Numbered from the stretch's first letter, positions 20,472-30,455 are shown. The stretch is DNA of 64,000 nt from Zunongwangia pacifica (GCF_023499215.1 NZ_JAKHSK010000008.1:62001-126000); one strand, 5' to 3'. Notes: a model not told the origin generated them from the sequence alone. Numbers and translations: made by a program.

Positions 20472-22676
20472 TTATTTTTTATCTCCTCTTGGTTTGCGAT
20501 CGTCACGTTTGTTGTGATTACGATCACCACCTTCTTTACGTTCTGGGCGTTCTGTACGCTCTGGTCTTGGAAGTAAAGCTTTTCTGGAAACTTTCTCTTT
20601 TCTGGTTTTTGGATCTACACCAAAATATTTTACATCGATAACATCACCAAGGTTAACAACATCGGTAACATTATTGGTGCGTTCCCAGGCAAGTTCAGAA
20701 ATATGAAGTAACACTTCGTTTCCTGGAGCTTCTACATATTCTACTACTGCACCAAAATCTAGAAGTTTTATTACTTTAACTTCGTAAACACTTCCTTTTT
20801 CTGGTTTAAAGGTAAGGGCGTCGATCTTAGCAAGAACTTTATCGATGCCTTCCTGGCTGGTACCAAGAATTTCTACAATACCTTCTTCAGTAACAGGATC
20901 TTCGTTAATAACGATCTCAGTCTTAGTTTCTTTTTGTAGTTCTTGGATCACTTTACCACCTGGCCCAATTAATGCTCCAATATAATCTCCAGGAATTCTT
21001 CTGGTAATGATTTTTGGCGCGTGAGCTTTTACATTTGTATTTGGCTCGGCAATCGTATCGGTTAATTTTTCAAGAATATGTAATCTTCCGTCACGTGCCT
21101 GCTTAAGTGCTTTTACTAAGATTTCGTAAGAAAGTCCTTTGATTTTAATATCCATCTGGCAGGCGGTAATACCATCTGCAGTACCGGTAACTTTAAAATC
21201 CATATCTCCTAAGTGGTCTTCATCCCCAAGAATATCAGAAAGTACCGCGTAATCTTCACCATCAGAAATTAATCCCATAGCGATACCGGAAACTGGCTTT
21301 TTAAGCTGAATACCAGCATCCATTAAGGCCATTGTACCAGCACATACCGTTGCCATAGAAGAAGAACCGTTAGATTCTAAAACTTCAGAAACAACTCTTA
21401 CAGTATAAGGACAATCTACAGGGATCATTCCTTTTAATGCCCTTTGTGCAAGGTTACCGTGACCAATCTCTCTTCTGGAAGTTCCTCTTATTGGATACGC
21501 TTCACCGGTAGAGAAAGGAGGGAAGTTATAATGTAAGTAGAAATTTTCTTCACCCTGATAGGTTGGAAGATCTACTTGGTTGGCTTCTCTAGAAGTACCT
21601 AAAGTAACAGTTGCAAGCGCCTGAGTTTCCCCTCTGGTAAAGATGGAAGATCCATGCGGAGAAGGTAAATAATCTACTTCACACCAAATTGGTCTAATTT
21701 CAGTAGTTTTTCTACCATCTAAACGAATTCCTTCTTTAAGAACAACGTCTCTTACTGCTTTTTTGTGGGCATCACCTATGTAAGCACTAATAAGTTTTTG
21801 ATTTTCTTCAAGTTCTTCTTCAGTGAATGTCGCTAAAACTTCGTCTTTTAAATTAGAGAAAGCTTCGCTTCTTTCTTGTTTGGTGCTTCCCTGCTTAGCA
21901 ATATCGTATGCTTTTTGGTAAACAGCATCGTAGATTTTTTGTTTTAAATCTTCATCATCTTCAGCAACTTCGTATTCACGAATCTCTGTTTTTCCGGCAG
22001 CTTCTCTTAATCTTGTCTGTGCTTCACACTGAACTTTAATCGCTTCGTGAGCAAATTTGATGGCTTCTGCCATTTCTTCTTCAGAAATTTCATCCATCTC
22101 ACCTTCAACCATCATTACAGAATCTGCAGATGCACCAACCATGATATCAAGATCGGCTTGCTCCAACTGTTCAAAACTTGGGTTGATAACCAGTTCTCCA
22201 TCAATACGTGCTACTCTAACTTCTGAAATTGGAGTTTCGAAAGGGATGTCTGAAACCTGGATAGCGGCTGAAGCGGCTAAACCGGCAAGGGCATCTGGCA
22301 TCACTTCAGGATCATGAGACATCAACTGAATCATTACCTGAGTTTCGAACTTATAGTCTTTAGGGAAAAGAGGTCGTAATACACGATCTACTAATCGCAT
22401 TACAAGAATTTCTTCACTACTTGGTCTTGCTTCACGCTTAAAATACCCTCCAGGGAATCGTCCCGCTGCGGCAAATTTTTCACGATAATCTAAGGTTAAT
22501 GGGAAAAAATCCATTGTAGTAGGCGTGTAAGACGACACTACGGTACATAAAAGCATAGCATCTCCCATTCTAACAACAACAGAGCCATGTGCCTGTTTTG
22601 CTAGTTTTCCGGTTTCGATCGAGATTTCTCTTCCATCTCCAAGATCGATAACCTCTTTAAAAGTTTGTGGAATCAT
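20472..22676 (-). CDS. pnp: Polyribonucleotide nucleotidyltransferase (PNPase)
   Basis: This 734-residue enzyme degrades RNA 3'-to-5' with phosphate. Order: first RNase PH-like domain, helical linker (about 215-300), second RNase PH domain with [12 protein letters not shown] and [11 protein letters not shown] (metal-binding Asp), KH domain with [21 protein letters not shown]1 domain ([21 protein letters not shown]), and a basic Arg/Lys/Asp tail. Length and layout match the family. It follows rpsO by 243 bases on the same strand, the classical rpsO-pnp arrangement, and is followed by its own terminator before rpoD. A GACCTTTG box (7 of 8) near 22726 may give a second promoter. Confidence 0.97.
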   Translation of the reverse strand: MIPQTFKEVIDLGDGREISIETGKLAKQAHGSVVVRMGDAMLLCTVVSSYTPTTMDFFPLTLDYREKFAAAGRFPGGYFKREARPSSEEILVMRLVDRVLRPLFPKDYKFETQVMIQLMSHDPEVMPDALAGLAASAAIQVSDIPFETPISEVRVARIDGELVINPSFEQLEQADLDIMVGASADSVMMVEGEMDEISEEEMAEAIKFAHEAIKVQCEAQTRLREAAGKTEIREYEVAEDDEDLKQKIYDAVYQKAYDIAKQGSTKQERSEAFSNLKDEVLATFTEEELEENQKLISAYIGDAHKKAVRDVVLKEGIRLDGRKTTEIRPIWCEVDYLPSPHGSSIFTRGETQALATVTLGTSREANQVDLPTYQGEENFYLHYNFPPFSTGEAYPIRGTSRREIGHGNLAQRALKGMIPVDCPYTVRVVSEVLESNGSSSMATVCAGTMALMDAGIQLKKPVSGIAMGLISDGEDYAVLSDILGDEDHLGDMDFKVTGTADGITACQMDIKIKGLSYEILVKALKQARDGRLHILEKLTDTIAEPNTNVKAHAPKIITRRIPGDYIGALIGPGGKVIQELQKETKTEIVINEDPVTEEGIVEILGTSQEGIDKVLAKIDALTFKPEKGSVYEVKVIKLLDFGAVVEYVEAPGNEVLLHISELAWERTNNVTDVVNLGDVIDVKYFGVDPKTRKEKVSRKALLPRPERTERPERKEGGDRNHNKRDDRKPRGDKK

Positions 22677-22888
22677 AAATTTTGCATATTTGATCTGAAT
22701 AACTTCACCAGATCTATTTTGTTAAACAAAGGTCTTTCCGTCTTTATCTGGACGGCCAGGAGTTGTGTTGTTGTCGTTGCAGGCAGACCAATGAAAAACT
22801 ACCCTTTTTGGGTGACAATTTCTAAAATAGGAGTAATCCTAAATTGTAAAGAACTTATTTTTGGGTATTTACAGCTACCCAGGCTGTA

Positions 22889-22913
22889 TAAAAAAAGGGG
22901 GCAAAAAGCCCCC
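22889..22913 (-). terminator. Terminator of rpsO
   Basis: GGGGGC (22897-22902) and GCCCCC (22908-22913) form a six-pair GC stem around AAAAA; on the minus strand a seven-T run follows. It starts 7 bases after the rpsO stop codon. It should reduce read-through from rpsO into pnp. Confidence 0.88.
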
Positions 22914-22919
22914 TGAAAA

Positions 22920-23189
22920 TTATTTTCTTAATCCTAATTCCTTAATAATGGCACGATATCTCATGATATCCTTTTTCATTAAGTAATCAAGAAGTCTTCT
23001 TCTTTTTCCTACAAGACCAACAAGAGATCGCTCTGTGTTAAAGTCTTTACGATTTCTTTTTAAATGCTCAGACAAATGTGAAATTCTGTAAGTGAATAAT
23101 GCGATTTGCCCTTCAGCTGTACCAGAATCGTTTTTACCGTTTCCGTACTTTTCGAAGATTTCTTCCTTCTTTTCTTTAGTTAAATACAT
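22920..23189 (-). CDS. rpsO: Small ribosomal subunit protein uS15
   Basis: This 89-residue protein is ribosomal protein S15, which binds the 16S rRNA central domain early in 30S assembly. The conserved KNDSGTAEGQIALFTYRI and HLSEHLKRNRKDFNTERSL segments and the LVGKRRRLLDYL helix are present at the expected places, and the length is exactly that of the family. It has its own promoter box, a short leader with a hairpin, and a strong terminator before pnp. Confidence 0.98.
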   Translation of the reverse strand: MYLTKEKKEEIFEKYGNGKNDSGTAEGQIALFTYRISHLSEHLKRNRKDFNTERSLVGLVGKRRRLLDYLMKKDIMRYRAIIKELGLRK

Positions 23190-23219
23190 TCCAATATTAT
23201 TTAAATGATTTTTATGTAT

Positions 23220-23249
23220 TGGCAGCTTTTCTGCCAGGCCGCAAATGTA
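23220..23249 (-). promoter_or_regulatory. rpsO promoter box and leader hairpin
   Basis: On the minus strand TACATTTG (23242-23249) is a full match to the -7 box; no good -33 TTG is seen. Transcription should begin near 23236, exactly where a six-pair hairpin (TGGCAG/CTGCCA, 23220-23236, loop of five) starts. The hairpin thus caps the 5' end of the mRNA, 30 bases before the start codon. S15 autoregulates through its own leader in other bacteria; that is only a possibility here. Confidence 0.55.
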
Positions 23250-23301
23250 CTACTTTTTTGTACAAATGCTATTTATTCTTTAAATTTTATTTTTATCGCT
23301 A

Positions 23302-24165
23302 TTACGCTCTTATTGGTTGATTTTGAATAAGATCCAGGTAAAGGTTAACCTTATTCTTAAGTTCAGACCTTTTGGTAATAAAATCTAAAAAGCCGTGTTC
23401 TTTCAAAAATTCTGAAGTCTGAAAGTCTTTTGGAAGGTCTTTACCTGTTGTATCTTTCACTACACGAGGACCGGCAAACCCAATAAGCGCACCAGGTTCA
23501 GAAATATTAATGTCTCCTAACATGGCAAAGGAAGCGGTGGTTCCTCCGGTAGTAGGATCTGTACATAAAGAAATATAAGGAAGTTTAGCCTCAGCTAATT
23601 GTGCTAGTTTTACTGAAGTTTTTGCCAGCTGCATTAAAGAAAGCGCAGCTTCCTGCATTCTGGCACCACCAGATTTAGAAATAATCATTAAAGGCAGGTT
23701 GTTTTGGATGGCATAATCTGCTGCACGTGCTATTTTTTCACCTACTACAGATCCCATAGAACCTCCAATAAATTTAAAGTCCATACAGGCAATAACCAGT
23801 TCTTTTCCTTTAGATTTTCCTACGGCTGTTCTTACAGCATCTTTAAGTCCTGTTTTATCCTGAGCGGTCTTTAGACGTTCCGTATATTTTTTGGTGTCCT
23901 TAAAGCTAAGAGGATCCTTGGCAGAAAGCCCTTTATCCAGTTCATTATATTCATTATCATCAAAAAGGATCTGGAAGTACTCGTTACTTCCTATTCTTAC
24001 ATGATAACCATCTTCAGGACTTACATAGAAATTGCTTTCTAATTGTTCTGCATCAACGATTTTTCCTGTAGGGGACTTATACCATAAGCCTTTTGGAACA
24101 TCCTTTTTCTCCTCAGTAGGGGTTTGGATACCTTTTTGTGTTCTTTTAAACCAAGCAGCAGCCAT
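23302..24165 (-). CDS. accD: Acetyl-CoA carboxylase carboxyltransferase subunit beta, without zinc ribbon cysteines
   Basis: This 287-residue subunit, with AccA, transfers the carboxyl group from biotin to acetyl-CoA in fatty-acid synthesis. The crotonase-like core is clear: [37 protein letters not shown] (oxyanion hole), [16 protein letters not shown]. The N-terminal domain keeps the family's shape (GLWYK, then [15 protein letters not shown]) but the four zinc-binding Cys of E. coli AccD (27, 30, 46, 49) are replaced by Ser31, Thr33 or Gly34, Ser49 and Asp52. From memory this loss is common in Flavobacteriia. It follows fbaA after a terminator. Confidence 0.95.
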   Translation of the reverse strand: MAAAWFKRTQKGIQTPTEEKKDVPKGLWYKSPTGKIVDAEQLESNFYVSPEDGYHVRIGSNEYFQILFDDNEYNELDKGLSAKDPLSFKDTKKYTERLKTAQDKTGLKDAVRTAVGKSKGKELVIACMDFKFIGGSMGSVVGEKIARAADYAIQNNLPLMIISKSGGARMQEAALSLMQLAKTSVKLAQLAEAKLPYISLCTDPTTGGTTASFAMLGDINISEPGALIGFAGPRVVKDTTGKDLPKDFQTSEFLKEHGFLDFITKRSELKNKVNLYLDLIQNQPIRA

Positions 24166-24227
24166 AGTATTTCAAGTTTTTATCTCTTTCGTTCAATCAG
24201 CTTCATTTACGAAAGAGCAATTAATAT

Positions 24228-24269
24228 CAAAAAATAAAAACAGCTGAAATTTAATAATCTCAGCTGTTT
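24228..24269 (-). terminator. Terminator of fbaA
   Basis: AAACAGCTGA (24238-24247) pairs with TCAGCTGTTT (24260-24269) around a 12-base loop. On the minus strand a T-rich run (24228-24240) follows. It begins 14 bases after the fbaA stop codon. Confidence 0.82.
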
Positions 24270-24282
24270 ATTAAGCTTATTC

Positions 24283-25350
24283 TTATAAAGTATTTACGTT
24301 ATTAAGATCTTCGAAAGCTTTCTTTAAACGAGTTTTAAAAGTAAGTTCTCCTTTACGTACCCATTTTCTTGGATCATAGTATTTCTTGTTTGGAGAATCT
24401 TCCCCTTCAGGGTTACCAATTTGCGAAGCAAGGTAATCTTTGTTTTCGCCCATATAGTCTCTAATTCCTTCTAGGTAAGCGTATTGAAGATCGGTGTCAA
24501 TATTCATTTTAATCACTCCGTATCCAATAGCCTCACGAATTTCTTCTACTGTAGAACCACTACCACCGTGGAAAACAAAGTCGATATGGTTTTCTTCAAC
24601 ATTGTATTTTTTAGTGATATAATCTTGTGAGTTTTTAAGGATCTTAGGAGTAAGTTTTACGTTTCCTGGTTTGTAAACTCCATGAACGTTACCAAAAGCA
24701 GCAGCGATAGTAAACTGGTCACTAACTTTGCTTAATTCTTCGTAAGCGTAAGCTACTTCTTCTGGTTGGGTGTACAATTTAGAAGAATCCACATCGCTAT
24801 TGTCAACTCCGTCTTCTTCACCACCGGTAATACCTAGCTCAATTTCAAGAGTCATTCCCATTTTGCTCATACGCTCAAGATATTTTTTACAAATCTCAAG
24901 GTTTTCTTTAAGAGGTTCTTCACTTAAATCGATCATGTGGGAACTGAAAAGTGGCTTTCCGGTTTTTTCAAAATGTGCTTCACTGGCATCCAGTAAGCCA
25001 TCAATCCAAGGTAAAAGTTTCTTGGCACAATGGTCTGTATGCATAATTACAGTAACACCATAAGCTTCAGCTAATGTTTGTACATGTTTTGCACCGGCAA
25101 TACCACCTGCGATTGCAGCTTTTTGCCCTTCGTTAGAAAGACCTTGACCAGCGTTAAATTGTGCACCTCCGTTAGAAAATTGAATAATAACAGGAGAATT
25201 TAATTCAGCAGCAGTTTCTAATACAGCATTAATACTGCTCGAGCTAATTACGTTTACAGCAGGAAGGGCAAAGCCTTTCTTTTTAGCGTAATTAAATATT
25301 TCTTGTACTTCCTTTCCGGTTGCTACACCGGGTTTAATGTTGTGACTCAT
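24283..25350 (-). CDS. fbaA: Class II fructose-bisphosphate aldolase
   Basis: This 355-residue zinc-dependent aldolase splits fructose-1,6-bisphosphate in glycolysis and makes it in gluconeogenesis. Zinc and catalytic segments are visible: VIMHTDHCAKKLLPW (Asp and His ligands), EIELGITGGEEDGVD, AFGNVHGVYKPG and DFVFHGGSGS. The length and the GGEEDGVD insertion are those of the long, E. coli-like class IIA form. It lies 45 bases after tamL on the same strand with its own -7 box in between, and ends in a good terminator. Confidence 0.97.
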   Translation of the reverse strand: MSHNIKPGVATGKEVQEIFNYAKKKGFALPAVNVISSSSINAVLETAAELNSPVIIQFSNGGAQFNAGQGLSNEGQKAAIAGGIAGAKHVQTLAEAYGVTVIMHTDHCAKKLLPWIDGLLDASEAHFEKTGKPLFSSHMIDLSEEPLKENLEICKKYLERMSKMGMTLEIELGITGGEEDGVDNSDVDSSKLYTQPEEVAYAYEELSKVSDQFTIAAAFGNVHGVYKPGNVKLTPKILKNSQDYITKKYNVEENHIDFVFHGGSGSTVEEIREAIGYGVIKMNIDTDLQYAYLEGIRDYMGENKDYLASQIGNPEGEDSPNKKYYDPRKWVRKGELTFKTRLKKAFEDLNNVNTL

Positions 25351-25372
25351 AATTTAAGTTGAATTAGGTTTA

Positions 25373-25380
25373 CAAAAATA
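25373..25380 (-). promoter_or_regulatory. Candidate -7 box for fbaA
   Basis: TATTTTTG on the minus strand matches TAnnTTTG fully and lies 22 bases before the fbaA ATG, inside the 45-base gap to tamL. No clear -33 element. Confidence 0.45.
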
Positions 25381-25395
25381 AGAAAATAAACTGGC

Positions 25396-27963
25396 TTAGA
25401 AAGGATAATTGATCCCAACATTATATACTGCCCTGGCAAAATTATATTCTTTAAACCATCTGTCACCTAATACTCTGGCAGGATTGTAGGTTTTAAAACC
25501 GATATCGAAACGAAGGATGAAAAAATTAAAGTCGTAACGCAAACCAAAACCAGAACCTATAGCAAGATCCTGCAGGTCTGAGAAGGAGGTGAAGGTAGAA
25601 GCTTCATCTTCTACAATATCCAATACATTCCAGATATTGCCAATATCTACAAAAAATGCACTGTTTAAAGATCCAAAAAGATTGTAACGATGTTCAATAT
25701 TAAAAGCAAGTTTCATATTAGCCTCGTTAAACTCGTTACGGCCACCGCTGCTTCCTGGGCCAAGATCGTAGGCTTGCCAGGCACGGTTATCATTAGGGCC
25801 GCCGGCAAAGAAACTTCTGGTAAATGGGATACTATTAGCATTTCCGTAAGGTATAGCAACACCACCAAAAGCTCTAATGGCAAAAATATTATCGTGCCCC
25901 AAATCCCAGTGCTTAATAAAATCGACTTCTGGTTTTACATACTGTGAAAAATTTACACCTAAAATGTCGTAATTTCCATTTTCGTTTTTATCCAAATTGG
26001 CAATACTGGCTACGGCCGATAAAAAGTTACCGGCAGTTTCAATCTTAAAACGAAAGCGGGTAAACTCACGGTCGTAAAGATTATCTTTGGTATTCCATAA
26101 ATAAGTATAATTAGAGGCAAAAATCAAGTTGTTTTCTGTAAGTCGTTGTTTTCGTTCTCCGATATTTTTAACGAGCTGGGATTGATCGCTGGTTAATCCT
26201 GTAGTAGCGCTTCGGTTATTCTGGATATCATTGATAAAGTTATCAGCCCCATTTGGGATGATAAGGTTGCCATTTCCATTTAAATAAGCAGGATCGGTAA
26301 CCACGTTAACCGAGTTTACAATTTCGTTGAGATCCTGGTATGAGCTGCGATAAACATTAAAATAATTAGCAGCATTAAGGTTTCTTACGTATTGAATATC
26401 CAGTAAATCAAAACTGTTTGAAAGCTTTCTGGAAGGCGACCATTTATAATTTAATTCGCCAGTAATATTCTGTTTATCCAGTCCGATATTGGTTTGTGTG
26501 CTTACTCCAAGACTTAAAGAGGTAAACGGGGACATATATTTTGGGATAAACCTTTCTGTATTAAAAGGCAAAAATATCCTTGGGAAACTTAGGCTTACAT
26601 CACCGCCAATTTCAGTAATATCAAAAAACTGATCCTGATTGCTGGAGGTTACCGCATCTTTAGATGAGCCTATACTACCACGTGCAGAAATTTCAAAATT
26701 CTCAGCACCACCAAAAACATTTCGTATTAATAAAGAACCTCCAAAACCAATCCCAAATTGTTGAATGTTGGACTGAGAGACATCAAAATTGAATCCTAAA
26801 GAATATTTTTGTTGCGGGGTTAGGAATATATTGGTGATTAAATCGGTGCCGGTACTATCTGCCGGATCTGGCATGTATTGGATGTTAGGATATTTAAAGA
26901 CACGATAAGAATTTAAACGGTTATAAGTACGGGTACGGTCGATATCCCTGTAAATTTGTCCAGGTCTTATAAATACCGCATCGGTAATGGCCTCGGGTTT
27001 AAAATCCAGTTTGTCGTAAGAATATAAATAGTAGCCACCCATTACCTGTGCACTATCTAAAAGGGGTTTGTTTTTATTTATAAATTTATAATCGGTAATA
27101 ATATTTATCCGACTAATTTTGTGGATTTTAAAGGTTTTTTTTACCGTATCTTCCTCGGTGTTTGGTAAATCACCAATAATTACGCTGGTATTTACATTGT
27201 GATTAGTATTAATGGTATCGGCATCAAAACTTATATATTCCTGTTCAAAATCATAAATTCCATTATTTCTGAAAAGAGTAGTTAAACGATCTCTTTCGGC
27301 ATTAAAATCTAATGTTTTGTACTGCACACCAGATTTTATGATCGAGTTTTGATCGTGTTCATTATAAATAGAATCCAGGACATGAGAAGTAATTCTGGTT
27401 TTTATAGAATCAATATCATAGGGTGTTCCTGTCTCTACAAAATATTCAACACGGGCACGTTTTTCTTTTTTTAGTGGAATGACATCAGATGAGGTTTCTA
27501 CATTAAACCAACCATTATTCCAATAATAAGACTTTAATTTTTCTTCAGAATCCTGAATGTCTTTACTTCGAACGGTTACAGGTGCTTCACCAGTTCGTTT
27601 AATCCAGGCGTTAAAATCTTTTTTATTCTGAATTAACTGATCAAATTGCTTTCTGGAAAGGCGGTTGACCAGTCGCCTGAATTTTACGGAATCCTGAATA
27701 TATTTTTTATTTAAAATCGAATCGATATTTGGCCTGGCCAGATTATAAAAGTGTAAGCGTAAAGGAATGCCCAGCAAACGGGTGTTGGGCTCTTTGTCTA
27801 ATTGATTGTAAATATTCGCCTGACTGATCTTATCCCCATTAACAAAAATTTCGTTTTTCTCTAATAGCTGCTGGTTCTCGTCTAAGCGTTTTACCGCATC
27901 ACACGAAAATAGAAAAAGAGATACTAAAAAAAATAATGATATTTTTGCGAAAAGCCTTTTCAA
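25396..27963 (-). CDS. tamL: TamL-type BamA-family outer-membrane lipoprotein
   Basis: This 855-residue protein has a lipoprotein signal (lipobox LFLFSC), POTRA-like beta-alpha repeats in the first half (for example GTPYDIDSIKTRI and IYRDIDRTRTYNRLNSY) and a C-terminal 16-strand barrel typical of the BamA/TamA (Omp85) superfamily, including FFAGGPNDNRAWQAY with the conserved RAW-type lid-lock segment and a terminal aromatic-rich strand ending in NYPF. Bacteroidota carry such lipidated TamA equivalents (TamL), usually with TamB; no tamB is in the window. The expected role is outer-membrane protein or lipid transport. It is divergent from the TrmH-family gene. Confidence 0.88.
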   Translation of the reverse strand: MKRLFAKISLFFLVSLFLFSCDAVKRLDENQQLLEKNEIFVNGDKISQANIYNQLDKEPNTRLLGIPLRLHFYNLARPNIDSILNKKYIQDSVKFRRLVNRLSRKQFDQLIQNKKDFNAWIKRTGEAPVTVRSKDIQDSEEKLKSYYWNNGWFNVETSSDVIPLKKEKRARVEYFVETGTPYDIDSIKTRITSHVLDSIYNEHDQNSIIKSGVQYKTLDFNAERDRLTTLFRNNGIYDFEQEYISFDADTINTNHNVNTSVIIGDLPNTEEDTVKKTFKIHKISRINIITDYKFINKNKPLLDSAQVMGGYYLYSYDKLDFKPEAITDAVFIRPGQIYRDIDRTRTYNRLNSYRVFKYPNIQYMPDPADSTGTDLITNIFLTPQQKYSLGFNFDVSQSNIQQFGIGFGGSLLIRNVFGGAENFEISARGSIGSSKDAVTSSNQDQFFDITEIGGDVSLSFPRIFLPFNTERFIPKYMSPFTSLSLGVSTQTNIGLDKQNITGELNYKWSPSRKLSNSFDLLDIQYVRNLNAANYFNVYRSSYQDLNEIVNSVNVVTDPAYLNGNGNLIIPNGADNFINDIQNNRSATTGLTSDQSQLVKNIGERKQRLTENNLIFASNYTYLWNTKDNLYDREFTRFRFKIETAGNFLSAVASIANLDKNENGNYDILGVNFSQYVKPEVDFIKHWDLGHDNIFAIRAFGGVAIPYGNANSIPFTRSFFAGGPNDNRAWQAYDLGPGSSGGRNEFNEANMKLAFNIEHRYNLFGSLNSAFFVDIGNIWNVLDIVEDEASTFTSFSDLQDLAIGSGFGLRYDFNFFILRFDIGFKTYNPARVLGDRWFKEYNFARAVYNVGINYPF

Positions 27964-27983
27964 ACATTAGGTTTTAAAGTGAT

Positions 27984-27991
27984 CAAAAATA
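27984..27991 (-). promoter_or_regulatory. Candidate -7 box for tamL
   Basis: TATTTTTG on the minus strand matches TAnnTTTG fully, 20 bases before the tamL ATG, within the 38-base divergent gap to the methyltransferase gene. The 5' leader would be only about 14 bases. Confidence 0.42.
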
Positions 27992-28001
27992 CATTTTTTG
28001 T

Positions 28002-28727
28002 ATGGTTAGTAAAAGCCAAATTAAATTAATAACGAGCCTTGGTCAAAAAAAGTACCGACAAAAAAACGGACTTTTTGTTGCTGAAGGAATCAAAGTAATC
28101 CAAGAGCTTTTAAATTCTGATTTTCAGTTAGAAAAATTATTTGCTTGTGAGGCGATTTTTGATGTTTCTGAAGATCAATTTGTTTTGGCTGACGTACGCG
28201 ACTTAAAGAAGATGAGCTTTCTTAAAACACCGCAAACGGCATTGGCACTGTTTAAAATTCCGCAGCAAGATTTAGAAGAAGTTTTAGATGAACTCACCGT
28301 CGTTTTAGATGGTGTTCGCGATCCTGGTAATTTAGGGACTATCATTAGGCTTTGTGACTGGTTTGGAGTAAAAAATCTGGTGTGCAGCAAGGACACGGTA
28401 GATTGTTTTAATCCTAAAGTGATCCAGTCTACTATGGGATCGATCACTCGGGTAAATGTAGTTTATAAAAACCTGGCTGAATTTTTACAATCTCAGGATC
28501 TGGTAAGCTATGGTACCTTTATGGAAGGCGAAAATGTTTATCAGAAAAAGCTTCGGCAAAAAGCAGTTTTGGTAATGGGGAACGAAGCGAATGGTATTAG
28601 TCTAGAAATTGAAAAATTGATTTCAGAAAAAATAAGTATTCCGCAATTTAGCCAATCTCAAGAAACCGAAAGTTTAAATGTAGCCACGGCAACAGCGATT
28701 TTTCTTAGTGAATTCCGAAGAAAATAG
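28002..28727 (+). CDS. TrmH/SpoU family RNA 2'-O-methyltransferase
   Basis: This 241-residue enzyme has the N-terminal SpoU_sub_bind-type region (KYRQKNGLFVAEG) and a SPOUT knot domain with VLDGVRDPGNLGTIIRLCDWFG, VQ-STMGSITRVNV and MGNEANGISLE, ending in SLNVATATAIFLSEFRR. These are the S-adenosylmethionine-binding motifs of 2'-O-ribose methylases of tRNA or rRNA. The exact nucleotide target (RlmB-, TrmH- or TsnR-like) cannot be fixed from sequence. It is transcribed alone, divergent from tamL, with almost no room for a leader. Confidence 0.92.
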   Translation: MVSKSQIKLITSLGQKKYRQKNGLFVAEGIKVIQELLNSDFQLEKLFACEAIFDVSEDQFVLADVRDLKKMSFLKTPQTALALFKIPQQDLEEVLDELTVVLDGVRDPGNLGTIIRLCDWFGVKNLVCSKDTVDCFNPKVIQSTMGSITRVNVVYKNLAEFLQSQDLVSYGTFMEGENVYQKKLRQKAVLVMGNEANGISLEIEKLISEKISIPQFSQSQETESLNVATATAIFLSEFRRK

Positions 28728-28849
28728 TTTTTATAAAAAAGATTCGGTTTTATTAAATCTTAATCGATAACGGTGATTAAATGCTTCACAGCTTGCTTAG
28801 AAACGAAAAAATCTAATAAATATGCCGTTGGACTTATTTAAGATGACTT

Positions 28850-29569
28850 TTATTGAAAAGTAAAGTTTAAGAATATCGCACGGGTGGTCATTTTATCGAT
28901 ATTGCGGGTAAAATGACTATTTGGATTATCATCCCGAACCAACTCGTCATTTAAGCCAAAAACACCACGTATAGAAGGGGTGAATTTAAAGTAATACAAG
29001 TAAAAATCAATCCCAAAACCAATTTCCCAGTTATAGGTGTTGGTCGTCATTCTAAATTGCCCGTCCTCATTATCATCCTCATTATCTTCGTTGCTCGAAA
29101 GGTTTGCCGAATAAGAAACACCGCCAATTAAAAAAGGCCTAAAATTGTTAAGACGATTAGTGTTTATTTTTAATAACAATGGCACATGAATATAGGTAGA
29201 GTTAATCTCTCGATATCTGTTATCTTCGGTTACGCCATTGCCAATAGGAAAATAAAAACCGCGGGAAGCAAAGTTAACCCCGGGTTGTAGTCGTAAATCC
29301 AGATTTTTATGCAGTTTTAAATTCCCTAATAGACCAACATTAAAACCTATATTTCTTTGTATGCCTACTTCACGGCCGGTACGCGGACTTGGATCGTATT
29401 CATTATACTTAAAATTAAAATCGTAAGAATTTAGACCAAGAAAATATCCCCACGACCACCGTTTATTATCGATATCTACACTTTGCTGAACTTTTTCTTT
29501 GGTGAAAAGCTGCGCCTGCGTTGATGTGAATGAGCATAAAATGATGAATAGTAAGAAATATCGTTTCAT
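28850..29569 (-). CDS. porT: PorT, type IX secretion/gliding outer-membrane protein
   Basis: This 239-residue protein starts at MKRYFLLF with a Sec signal peptide (cleavage near STQAQ); the longer frame to 29614 overlaps ubiE. The rest is a small beta-barrel of alternating hydrophobic strands (WSWGYFLGLNSYDFNF, IGFNVGLLGNLKLHKNLDLRLQP, INTNRLNNFRPFLIGGVSY), the pattern of PorT/SprT. PorT is needed for type IX secretion in Porphyromonas and for gliding in Flavobacterium. It lies 16 bases after ubiE; this ubiE-porT pairing is, from memory, frequent in Flavobacteriia. Confidence 0.88.
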   Translation of the reverse strand: MKRYFLLFIILCSFTSTQAQLFTKEKVQQSVDIDNKRWSWGYFLGLNSYDFNFKYNEYDPSPRTGREVGIQRNIGFNVGLLGNLKLHKNLDLRLQPGVNFASRGFYFPIGNGVTEDNRYREINSTYIHVPLLLKINTNRLNNFRPFLIGGVSYSANLSSNEDNEDDNEDGQFRMTTNTYNWEIGFGIDFYLYYFKFTPSIRGVFGLNDELVRDDNPNSHFTRNIDKMTTRAIFLNFTFQ

Positions 29570-29585
29570 ATAATTACCTGGATAA

Positions 29586-30317
29586 TTACTTAGATGCATT
29601 ATAAATGGTAGCAACTCCTAAAGTTTGTGGATTACTTGCTACAGATATAAACCCAATTTTCTTTAAAATATTGTTGAATTTTTCTCCATAAGGAAATTCA
29701 GCGGCACTTTTACTTAAATACGTATAGGCTTCCTTGTCTTTAGAGAACAATTTTCCAATAGTGGGTAAAATAAAACTGCTATAAAATTTATATCCCTGTT
29801 TAAAAGGAAATTGGGTAGGAACTGAGGTTTCTAACACAATAAATAATCCGCCTTTTTTTAGTACGCGGTAAATTTCAGATAAACCAAGTTCTAAGGTTTC
29901 AAAGTTTCTAACACCAAAAGCAACGGTAATGACATCAAAAGAATTATCCTCGAAAGGTAAAGCTTCAGAATCTCCCTGGATCATTTCGATCTTGGTTTGC
30001 AGGTTTTTAGACATAATTTTTTTACGTCCTACTTTTAACATGCCTTCAGATAAATCTAATCCTACAATTTTTTTCGCGTTAGCGGCTTCAGCAATTTGTA
30101 TGGCAAGATCTCCGGTTCCGGTAGCAATATCCAAAACAGTCTCTGGCTGGTGATCTTTGGCCATTTGCACCACCTTTTTTCTCCAGCTTACATCTGTTCC
30201 CATAGAAATCACACGATTTAAGCCGTCATAATTTCCAGAAATATTATCAAACATTTGCTCTACCTGCTGCTTTTTGCTTTGAGTAGAACCTTGGTACGGA
30301 GTAACTTTTTTGCCCAT
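29586..30317 (-). CDS. ubiE: Demethylmenaquinone methyltransferase
   Basis: This 243-residue class I methyltransferase carries [16 protein letters not shown] (SAM-binding motif I), [25 protein letters not shown] (motif II and the UbiE signature) and [12 protein letters not shown]. It makes menaquinone from demethylmenaquinone; menaquinone is the usual quinone of this phylum and would be the substrate of the Na+-NQR encoded further right. The N-terminal [20 protein letters not shown] region is family-typical. It starts a two-gene unit with porT. Confidence 0.96.
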   Translation of the reverse strand: MGKKVTPYQGSTQSKKQQVEQMFDNISGNYDGLNRVISMGTDVSWRKKVVQMAKDHQPETVLDIATGTGDLAIQIAEAANAKKIVGLDLSEGMLKVGRKKIMSKNLQTKIEMIQGDSEALPFEDNSFDVITVAFGVRNFETLELGLSEIYRVLKKGGLFIVLETSVPTQFPFKQGYKFYSSFILPTIGKLFSKDKEAYTYLSKSAAEFPYGEKFNNILKKIGFISVASNPQTLGVATIYNASK

Positions 30318-30333
30318 TTCTGCAATTTTGGTT

Positions 30334-30341
30334 CAAAGATA
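30334..30341 (-). promoter_or_regulatory. Candidate -7 box for ubiE-porT
   Basis: TATCTTTG on the minus strand is a full TAnnTTTG match 16 bases before the ubiE ATG. No clear -33 element; the leader would be about 11 bases. Confidence 0.45.
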
Positions 30342-30420
30342 AGTTTTATAGAATAATTAGTAGATAAAGATTTCTGAATTGTTCTTATCTCCTCAGTTTT
30401 AGGTTTATTTAAAAATAACT

Positions 30421-30428
30421 TACATTTG
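30421..30428 (+). promoter_or_regulatory. Candidate -7 box for trkA-trkH
   Basis: TACATTTG is a full TAnnTTTG match, 27 bases before the ATG at 30456. The alternative TTG start at 30426 lies inside this box, which argues against it. Confidence 0.5.
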
Positions 30429-30455
30429 CACTTCTTTACAATTCTAAGCTGTTAT

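Noticed and set aside
22665-22916. Plus-strand 83-codon frame between pnp and rpsO
   Set aside because: It overlaps the start of pnp and the rpsO terminator hairpin, has no family features, and its length is chance in a gap free of stops.
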